Shown here: piece by piece, positions 54,816 through 64,000 of the stretch | How positions within the stretch are numbered: the first letter of the stretch is position 1 | Layout: every line of letters begins with the position of its first letter | NCBI GenBank assembly: GCA_958298945.1 | Contig: OY282606.1 | Span: forward strand, 91,705,696-91,769,695 | DNA: 64,000 nucleotides | From: Atherix ibis | Lineage: Eukaryota > Arthropoda > Insecta > Diptera > Athericidae | Direction of reading: 5' to 3' | The notes under the pieces: generated by a model | Seen by the model: the letters and a program-made list of their open reading frames with translations, nothing else | Told to the model about the DNA's origin: nothing | Database searches by the model: none | Translations under genes and position numbers: made by a program

Positions 54816-57800
54816 TCGATTAATGTATAATGTGAAACGACAATGTATACATAAGTGTTTAATTATAAATAAAGTAAAAAATATATATAACATTTTTTTT
54901 TTAAATAATACTTTCGATGAATTTATGTGATTTCATTATATGATGCATAAAATATGGTAGTCACAGCTGGGTATACATATATGTATGTATGTATTTCAAA
55001 ATAAAGTTCTTATGTTTATATTTATTAAAGTTTTAGAAGGTGATGTTAGATTTTACATGTATTCAAATCTGTTATACTTCAATATATAAGAATCAATAAT
55101 AGAAAATAATTGTCTGTATTAAAACAATTCATTTAATATTTGTAGAGGCTTAGAAAGCATATTTGTTCATTATGAAAACGGCTAATCAAACATGTCACAT
55201 TATTGTTCTATATTGCATATGGCCAGAATATATGTTTTAAAAAAAGAAAGTAATAAAATAGAAAAAAAAATAATATATATATATACTCATTCAATTAAAT
55301 AATAATAATTTGATTATTTAATTTTTTTTGTTTAAGTATTTTATCGGTTTACAATGTCTGTTGTCTTCCTTTTGATCAAATTAATATGTTTCTTTTTGTT
55401 TATAAAATCTAAATAATTAAAACATGCTTTAAGCTTTCAAATCTGAAGTAAAATTGGATATTTGAAAAGAACCAAACGATAATTATCAAAAATTTAGTGT
55501 TTATATTTATTTAATATATTAAATTGTATTTGATATTATTTTTTTGTTGCAAAATCAATAAAATTTAAATGATATGGTAATGTCGATTAATTTTTATTGT
55601 TAATATAATAAAACTAAATTAAGAATTCAATTAACATAAGCAGATTTTCTTATAGGTATTTTTCTTTTGTAATCGTAAACACAAACAAATGTCATGAATA
55701 ATTTCATAAAATGCTTAACCAATAATAATAATATAGTGAAATAATAATTATAAGAACAATTGATTGCATATTAATAAACATCGAGAAATATATTATTAGC
55801 ATGCTATATTATGCATAAAGTAAGCCGGCTTTTTATAATATATTCAATAAAATTTAAATAATTCAAAATGAGGATTCAATAAGATAAAACAAAAAAAAAG
55901 TCAAAAAATTATATTTTGCATAAATGAAGACTTTTTATTACATTGTTTGTGTTAATAGAATTAGTTCTGCATATATTATATTGTACATAAATATAAAAGA
56001 AAAAGTGGTGTTGAAAATAATACGATTATTAATAATAGCGGGAACATTTTACACATAAAAGTATTAAATATGTATGTATGTGTATATTATATGTGTATGC
56101 GAGCATAGTCTTAAATATAATTGAACTTTTTTAATTAATTTAAAATATTATGAGTTTTTAATATACTTATAATATTTTAAATCAAATATCATAAATCTTT
56201 AAATAATATTTTATTAGTAAAATTAAATAAAATCTTTTTACATATGTACTTTAAAAATTAAAATTTTTGTTTTCTTTTCCTTTTTCAAACTTAAATAATA
56301 CTTTTTTAACAGTAACTACAAATCATCTTTTAAATATTTCAATTATTATTATATTGGGTAATCGGACAAGTCATGACATATTTTCATAGCATTTGCTCAT
56401 TATTGGAAGTTCCTATGTGTATAGTTATTCGCATCTATGCGTATGTCATTTAACAACTGATTTTGTTTATTTTTTATGGATTTTAGAAGTTAAAGATGGA
56501 AGGTCAGACATTGCATTTTCGGCATATTTAATTGTTTTATGCTCTTTCTATCAACGATGATTCGTGAAATTACGTACTGGTGACTGTGGTCTTAATGAGG
56601 CTCCTCAGTCAGGAAAGAAAACTACGGTTGATGATGACAAAATAAAGTCATTAATTCAGTCAAACCAGCGTAACACGATGGAGATTGGAGAAATATTGAA
56701 CATCCATTCTTCAATCGTTCACGACCACCTGAATAAGATGGTATACATAAGCAAGCTCGATATTTGGGTTCCTCATGAACTCAAAGAAGTTCATTTGACG
56801 GCACACATAAACATTTGTGACATGCTCATTAAACATGAGAAAAACGATCCTTTTTTGAAGCGATTAATTACTGGTGATGAGAAGTAGATCGTTGTAACAA
56901 TGTGGTGCTTAAACGGTCTTAGTTCCGACGTGTTGATCCGCCTCCCACGCCATCGAAAGCGGACATACATCAGAGGAAGGTTATGTGTGGTTGGATTTTA
57001 AAAGCATTTGCAATTGCACAATTTGAATGAATCCATCATCCAGAAACGTCCAGAGCTCGTTAACAGTAATGGAGTTGTGTTCCATCCCGTCAACGCAAAA
57101 CCCCACATATCTTTGATCGCCCATTAAAAAATATTGGAGCTTAGATGGGATATGTTGCCACACCAAAGACTCGCCTGACCTTGCGCCGTCAGACTTTCAT
57201 TTGTTCCGGTCTCTTGAAAACTCCTTGCGTGGTATGACCTTAAATTCAGATGTGGCTATAAATCAGCACCTTGTTCAGTTCTATGCCGATAAAGACAGGT
57301 CCTTCTATGAACGAAGAATTATTACGTTCGCTGAATGATGGCAAAAGGTTATCGAGCAAAATGTTGATTGATCTTCGTTTTTTATATAAGTAAATACACT
57401 TTTTAAAACATAGAAAAAATCCTTATAACTTTTCCGATAACCCAGTATATATTTTATATTTATTAATTAACTACATTAAAAAATATACATATAAATAAAA
57501 AAAATTAAATATTAATAAGTTCTTTCTGAGGCTAAATCTTCTCATTTTTTTAATCTAGCGATATGAAATAAATACAATAAGATAACTAAATATACCTTAT
57601 AGTTTTTAATTGAAATTATTCATCCTTTTTTCCTGTAAAATTATATAAAATTATTATATTTAAAATCAAAACTTAATTATTGCACATATACAAATTATGT
57701 GAGACCAATTTATTTTTGAATGCCCAATGATGTGTACAATTAAATAGAATCAAGCTGCTATTTAGTGAATACTACTTTTAATATATGTTTGGAAGTACTT

Positions 57801-60800
57801 AAAATTCTAAATGCATACAGGTATACTCTGTATTTAAAAAAAAATGAACAAAGTAGATATTTTCTAAAAAATTTAACCTCAGATATGTGATAAAGAAACG
57901 AAAGGTATTATATATAATATTGTTGCTTTAAATTGTTTAAACCATAAAATCCATAGTCTCAAAGTAAAAAGAATGTTAAAAGAAGACATCAGAATATTAT
58001 GTTTATTTGTTTATATATGAGAATATTTTTTTATATATATATCAAGAATTTTGTTCATGTATTTTTTTATTATTTTATGAAAAGCAAATCAAAAATATTA
58101 TATAAGAAAAAAAAATTATTAAGGTTCAAGAAAATCAAAACAATTTAAATTAAATTAAGGTTTTAACCTACTCTTGTACGTATCATATATGCATGTATAC
58201 GTATGTATATACAGCGAGGTAATCAAATAACTATAAAAAGCATTTTAATAGTTAACGAAAAATATGTTTGGTATTTTTCTTATAAATACAAGTGTAAATA
58301 TAGAAATTGAAATTAATTGATTTTAAAATAGAAATAATATACTTTAAATATAATTGATCTTAATGAAATAAACGAATAGGGATTTAACAACTTAAATGAT
58401 TTTATCAACAAATCAAGAAACAGAACAAACGTAAGAGAAAGGGATACAGTAGAATATTTTTGGAAACATACATATATACGACATATATAATTTCTAATAA
58501 TTTCTTGTTTTTTTTTTTCAAAATATTTTAAATAAAGATAATAAATATATGGTATGTATAAATATAAAATATTATACATAATATTATAAAATATATATAT
58601 ATATATATAGAATTTCTATGAACGAATTTAATGCCGAACCTGGATTTTTAATTTGTATGGATATAAATTAGGCGAAAACTGTTGATATTTTATATTATAT
58701 TTTAGCATTTATTTTAATGTTTGCTTGGATTTTCTTTTTAGATTATTATTTAGCCGTCTACATGAAGTTAGCTATAATGGGATAAAATTAAATAAAAATC
58801 AATGATTTTGCAATTTCTTACAATGATAATAAAATTAACAAAAAAAACTATAACTAATAAAAAATTGATTAATTTTTTTTTTTGATTTAAAATTAAATTC
58901 ATTTTTAAATAATAAATTAACGTTCACGCAAAAATCATTTCTATCCTTTTTTAATAAGAATAGCTGCCTTAAATTTCCACGAACAATTATTTACACTTTT
59001 GCTGAATTCAATATTACTTACCTACAATTATTGCGAGAATTACAAGTCCAATTACACCCATAATTATCATCATCTAAGAAAAATAACAACAATAATTATT
59101 GATGTATGGAATAATTACCATATTATAAAACTTTTTATAGATTAGGAAAAGATCAACAATATCCAAAATGTTCCATAAACGATTAATGTCACTATTATTT
59201 TATTTTTATTCTATTTAAAAAAATGAAATTTTCTATAATATTTATACTCACAATAACAATAACATTTTTTTACACAGTAATTTATTTTCCTATCGGAAAA
59301 CTCAAAGAATTTGTATTAAAAATATTAATGGACCATTATATTGAAAAATAAAATGATTAAAACATGTTAATATTCAATTATTTTCCTTTATGAGTTATAT
59401 ATATTTTGTTTTTAAATTTCCATGTATAAAAACTCTTTATAAAAAGTATAGAAAATAGATTTATGATTTTAAATTATAAGGGTTGATTGAATTACCTTGA
59501 GATTTTGTAGCCAGAATTTTCGTTTAAGTTTGCCGGCCTGTTGTTCAAATTGTGATGCTCCTTGTTGCAATGCATCCGCCCGATCATCCAATTCAGAAAG
59601 CTTTTGATCTCTTTCAAGAACCTTTTCTACATTTGTTTTCATAATATCAACCACCTAAATAAAATATTAACAATTATGAACTATTTAATAAGTACAGTTA
59701 TAAAAGAAAATTATTATTAATTATTTGTTATATTCAATTGTAATTGTAGTTCACCTCATCAACTTGTGCTTGTGTTTGCTGCAATCGTTTTTGTGCAGCA
59801 ATTTGTTGTGGATTGCGTGGCCCTCCAACAATTTCATCTGAACCACCTTCACCACCTCCTGGTGCCGAAGCTGGAAGTCCTCCTGCATTTGGATCTGCTG
59901 ACCTGAAATAATTATTATTTTCCAAAGTTCAAGTAATTAATGTACAAATAAAAAAAAACAAACAGATAAACCAATTCATTCTTTCAAAATATTTATACTT
60001 TCGATATTTTGGAATTTTCTCTGAATAATTAATTTACATATGTGTAGCGTTTAAGTCAATAATTAATTTATCAAAACTGAATTACTATATTCTTATACTT
60101 TATGATATTTATTTATTATTAATGAAATTAAACATTTACCAATTCTAATAGCATTCGAAATTTATGACCATTACCATTATAAAAGTGTAATTATAAATTT
60201 TATTTATATAATTAACTATTTTTAATAATAAAAATGACTATATCCAATTTATTCATAATTTAAATGTAAAATTTCCAATAGAAAAACTATTTCAAAAAAT
60301 AAAAATATTTGCGCATGTCCTCTATACAAATATCGATTAGGTTTGAACATTCTCCATCAAGGCTTAACACTTCGTTTTCGCCTGTTGTTCCAAGCTTTTG
60401 TAATAGTACTATGGCAAATAGATTTTTCATTTAATAGTTTTGCATAAACTCTACATAAAGTATTAAACATTTATAATAAACAACCAAACGTATTATTTAA
60501 AAAATGTGTTTTTTAAACGTACATTAATATATTATTTCTAATATTTTTTCTAAATTCAAATCAAAATAATGTTAATTTTCCATCAATATGAATTTCTATA
60601 TATTTCACTTAATAGAAGAAAGCTATTTTTAATACTTTTGTCATAATAAGTTAATATTATAAATAATATATTAGTTTTTGAATCACTTTTTCTCATTATT
60701 ATTTTTTCACATCATACGAGAATATTTTTAAAAAAATTTTATTCTTTTTTTAAATCAAATTTTATAAAATCTATTTTATCCGAAATTAAAAACTAGCAGA

Positions 60801-61904
60801 AAATCATTAAAACAAACAAATTTACAGAATTTCTTTAAATTCAAATTTTTCTCCTTATTTGATAGTAACATAAATATGAAAAATGTTTTCAACTTTAAAC
60901 GCTATTAAATATTGTCGTTATGTAGACCGATAATTATTTCATATGAAATTTTAAATGTATGTTTAACGCATATAAAACGTAATAAATTACTACTTTTTCC
61001 ATATTAAAACATAATAAATTACTAAATATATTATTTATTAATATCAAATAAATTATTTTAATTATAATTTGTACAAATGTCTTCATATTTTACCAAAAAA
61101 AAAAATATTTTAATGTCATATTTCGTATAAGTTAAAATAGCTTTTTTAATTTATATTTAAGTAAATTTACAAAACGTTAATCTATCATGAATTTAAATAA
61201 GAAAAAAAAGAAGTTTTCATTATGATGTCATCATAACTTATTAAATGGAATCTATTGACACAGAAAAAATGTATCTACCTAAAAGTAAGCAAATAGTTGT
61301 GCATATGTAAAATTTACGTCTTAATAAAGTATTGCGGACATAAAATTGAATTGTTAGGCTGACTATTTATTTAATTCAATTTATGCGATTTTAAATAGGA
61401 AATAATATGAAAAATAATATACAATTGTTACTTTAGATTAAAGAGTTAATTTTTAATTAGAATCTAAAAAGTCTCTTCATAAATTTGATTAAGAACCAAA
61501 TCCCAATTATTACCAGGATATTATAACGAATATAAATGTTCTAATTTTATAAATGCTGATGATGAATGAAAATAGAATACAATTAATTCATGTACTTTTG
61601 TTCATATGTTAATATATATATAAATTATTGTATTGTTGCAGTTATATGTATACTTAAATAATATAAAAATTGATTATTTGATTAGTATACACATCCTAGT
61701 GCACTATACATACATAGGCACTAGTTTAAGCTCACAAGAACTTGTTCTTAATTATGGACAGATTTTGGGCCGGTAATTTTTAATGTACAATTTATAATAT
61801 ATGCATTCATCTATTTTACTGCCTTTATTATTTAAATTGTCATTGGTGCCGCTTTCGTCATGAGAACAAATTTTAATCGATATTATACATACGTATACTT
61901 ACAT
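54313..61904 (-). CDS. n-Syb: neuronal synaptobrevin (VAMP, v-SNARE)
   Basis: Minus-strand coding exons: 61903-61904 (AT of the start), 59755-59902, 59496-59654, 59022-59073, 54313-54464. They join in frame to 170 residues. The N terminus is Gly/Pro/Ala-rich ([14 protein letters not shown]), then [18 protein letters not shown]. The R-SNARE motif follows ([32 protein letters not shown], with the central Arg), then the juxtamembrane [12 protein letters not shown]. The membrane anchor is [18 protein letters not shown] luminal tail AKFMPADNN...[10 protein letters not shown] is encoded by the last exon. The protein sits in synaptic vesicles and pairs with syntaxin and SNAP-25 for fusion. The start codon is split by intron 1 (AT|G): donor GTAAGTATAC just below 61903, acceptor TTATTTCAG at 59903. 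Alternative terminal exons, known in flies, were not found. The last intron (4.5 kb) holds a mariner. Confidence 0.93.
54816..56353. other. n-Syb last intron, right of the duplicated block
   Basis: AT-rich intronic DNA with TATG microsatellites near 54970-54995 and 56070-56100. No exon-like segment was recognised. Confidence 0.6.
56354..57445 (+). mobile_element. inactive mariner element
   Basis: TA duplications (56352-56353, 57446-57447) flank imperfect inverted ends of about 28 bp: TTGGGTAATCGGACAAGT on the left, and on the right the reverse complement of CTGGGTTATCGGAAAAGT. The transposase reads [11 protein letters not shown], then [28 protein letters not shown] and LITGDEK followed by a TAG where mariner has Trp (56885-56887). 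Further on, in shifted frames, come [19 protein letters not shown] and [15 protein letters not shown]. The second catalytic Asp (normally in FHxDNAxPH) is replaced by Val. At about 1.1 kb it is slightly shorter than usual. With stops, frameshifts and a lost catalytic residue it is dead. It is transcribed antisense within the last n-Syb intron. Confidence 0.94.
57448..59021. other. n-Syb last intron, left of exon 4
   Basis: AT-rich, no gene seen. A (TA)n run lies near 58590-58610. The minus-strand open stretch at 58313-58579 is Tyr/Ile/Phe-rich low complexity and not convincing. Confidence 0.6.
60287..60430 (-). other. short exon-like open frame in n-Syb intron 1
   Basis: A 47-codon minus-strand frame beginning [20 protein letters not shown] and containing [10 protein letters not shown] and [13 protein letters not shown]. 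Its composition (Gly, Asp, Glu, Cys, Thr) is far from the Asn/Ile/Lys/Phe/Tyr noise of the surrounding AT-rich DNA, and the DNA is locally GC-richer. An acceptor-like TTTGCCATAG precedes the most protein-like part, but no good donor follows. It may be a fragment of another gene, a pseudogene piece or an unrecognised exon. I do not recognise the family. Confidence 0.35.
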
Positions 61905-61969
61905 TTTTTATGGAAGAGAAGAGATGCGCTGTTTCACTCACTCTAACCGCCCCTAACGATTTTATAAAA
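61905..61969 (-). promoter_or_regulatory. candidate n-Syb core promoter and short 5' leader
   Basis: A TTTTATAAAA box at 61960-61969 lies about 60 nt upstream of the exon-1 donor. The stretch in between is locally GC-rich (GGGGCGGTTAGAGTGAG, then CAGCGCATCTC). If the box works, initiation near 61935 would leave a leader of about 30 nt ending in the split start codon. A second GC-richer patch at 62395-62460 shares GGTTAGAG and GCGCAT and could be an alternative upstream exon or promoter. Confidence 0.3.
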
Positions 61970-64000
61970 TACACAAAATGGTGTCGCTTACTTTATTTGA
62001 TAATTTTCCTTTTTTTAAATAATATATTTTCATATAATTTTTAAATATGTTTTATTAATTTTCAAATTACTTTTATTTGATTGTATTTTAATCGTATATA
62101 TTTCTATATGATTAAAGCATATAACTTCACGATAAATCCACTGTACAATTATTGATTGCTAGTTCTTCGTGAAAATATATAGTTTGAAAAGAAAATAGTA
62201 GCACTACACCAGATTACTTTTATATGAACTATTTTATTTAAATCCAGTGATTAGTCGTATTTAGCTCACAATTAGGAAAAAAATTATAAATTAATTAAGA
62301 TTGAAATTCACTTTGTAAGAATATTGTAAGTTCTTTAGAAGCGACATTAATGAAATTTAGAGATTGACTGATTTGTTCAGAGAAAAAGCACTAACAAGGT
62401 GGCGGTGACCCACTCAAGTTAGTCAACGTTTGGTAAAAAATGTCATGCGCTCTAACCCTTATAAGATAATTGAGCTTTTTGGATTTCAAGAAAAGCTTAA
62501 ATTTAACGAAACTGTTTTCTCAAATCTATCATCAAATATATTTTAATAAATACTTAAGGACCGTAATAAGATTTTTAAAGAAGATGATGTTAATCAGGCA
62601 TATATAATAAATATATAGATTCCATTATAAAAAACTTTAAATTTAAAAAAAAAACAAATTCTTGTTGAAAATTTTAAGATATTATCTACAATTTAAATAA
62701 TAAGCATCTTCATTGGCTGCTTCAATAATTATTGTGATTTCTTTATAACGATGTAACAAATAATTACTTTATAATTTCCATAATTTTTTGTGAATTAATT
62801 TCCTATCAGAGAATTAATCATTTCACTCCCATTTTTTTGAAATTGAACCATTCCAAGATATTGCATCTACCTACAAAAATAAGTAAAAAAAATTACCAAA
62901 CATTTAGATTGGTTGGTAAAAACTTTTCCAAATAATTTTTAAAAAAAATGCCTTTGTGAAATAAAATTCATTTTGTACATTTATAATTTTATTTCAAAAT
63001 ATATATTTCATAAAACTTTATTTGAATAATATATGCCCTGTATAATATACATAAAAAATATTACATTAGGACGAAATATGTTAACATGTATAAATATTGT
63101 TTATCATATATTGAAGAAAAAACAATTTCAGTGTGCTAAATATTGAAATGATCAAGTCTTTATAAGTATTATAAACCTGGAAATTTTATATTTTAACAGA
63201 TTTATAACACTAATTCAAATTTTCAATGACTTGTACATATTTTAAGAGTATTGTGCTTCTCTTTTATTAACATTCGATTAGTGTAAAAAAATAAGGCCCA
63301 TTATTTAGTTTTTTCTCGCAAAAATATTTTCTGCTCCCTATATTCTTATCGATTTAGTAAATTATTGTAGACGGTATATCAAATAACAAAAATATGAAAT
63401 TTATAAAATTAAAATATTTTTCTAAAGCGAAATTCATAATTTCTTAGGTAATTTAAAACAATACAAACTTTCATTTGTCTAATTAAAAAATAAAAGTATA
63501 AATATAAACTATTCTCATTGATATAAAAACGAAAAAACATATTTCAAATAAAATAGTCAAACAATAAAAGCAGAGGTAATTGTTGTTTTTTTCGCAGTCT
63601 ATTGTTCAGAATACAAAAAGTTAATAATATACTAAAATATAATAGATATATAAAAATATAACAATGTAAGCAGTTATTTTTTAAGAATTATCAACTTTAA
63701 CATTAAAAATAATCGAAGACATTAAATATTATTAGACATTATAGCGAGTTAGTAAACGTATGTATGTAAAATATATACTTTTTTAACAATTGTCTCAATT
63801 TGGATTCAAAAAAAGTATTTTAAAATATTTGTAAATTCAAGTTGCAATTAATTTTAAAGACGGTTGTCATTCTGAGTTTTCTCGTAATACATCATATCCT
63901 GTAAGCAAATTTATTAATAGCTTTGAATTTTTTATAATATATTATTAATAATTACAATCAAGAAGCAAGCTCCTAGTAAAGTAGCTTTCAGACGAACATC
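61970..64000. other. n-Syb upstream region
   Basis: No gene supported. It is AT-rich apart from the 62395-62460 patch noted with the promoter. The last 70 bp are open on the minus strand (ending LKATLLGACFLIVIINNIL) but are cut by the window edge and too short to call. Confidence 0.5.

Noticed and set aside
58313..58579. 88-codon minus-strand frame in n-Syb intron
   Set aside because: Composition is Tyr/Ile/Leu/Lys/Phe noise typical of AT-rich DNA; no splice sites or motif.
63930..64000. Possible exon on the minus strand at the right edge
   Set aside because: Only about 20 codons are visible before the window edge, hydrophobic, with no confirmed splice site.

Overview
The window looks like nuclear DNA from a higher (brachyceran or schizophoran) fly. 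The evidence is very AT-rich DNA, introns mostly 50-80 bp long with GT-AG ends, and four recognisable genes whose proteins resemble their Drosophila orthologues along their length. The species cannot be named from the sequence alone.

Layout, left to right. Positions 1-1.5 kb hold a decayed fragment of a translation-initiation-factor gene (eIF3 subunit L, minus strand). Three intact plus-strand genes follow, closely spaced: Gen (XPG-family Holliday-junction nuclease, 1550-4153), mitochondrial alanyl-tRNA synthetase (4818-8534) and the cohesin subunit SA/Stromalin (9268-13385). I resolved all their exons, and the coding lengths come out in frame. The fourth gene, neuronal synaptobrevin (n-Syb), lies on the minus strand (54313-61904). 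Its start codon is split by intron 1, and a dead mariner element sits in its last, 4.5-kb intron.

The dominant structure lies between SA and n-Syb: about 34 kb of a 179-bp tandem satellite (about 15.36-49.22 kb), interrupted by a 200-N gap at 25297-25496. It has nested higher-order periods (1423, 895, 3572, 3722 and about 537 bp), a 169-bp deletion monomer class, and a perfect 32-bp-arm palindrome just before the gap. A small array of a 14-bp palindrome-containing repeat borders it on the left.

The satellite is flanked by duplicated pieces of the neighbouring genes. On the right is a second, broken copy of the SA 3' half (49215-51234) with its downstream flank. On the left, after the intact SA gene and a copia-type remnant, is an inverted copy of the n-Syb terminal exon (14966-15117). 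A simple reading is that SA and n-Syb were convergent neighbours, that the junction was rearranged and duplicated, and that a satellite expanded between the copies. Scaffolding across the N gap must be checked before the order is trusted.

The genes are not a functional operon or pathway: they are ordinary eukaryotic housekeeping or neuronal genes. The interest lies in the rearranged junction and the satellite.
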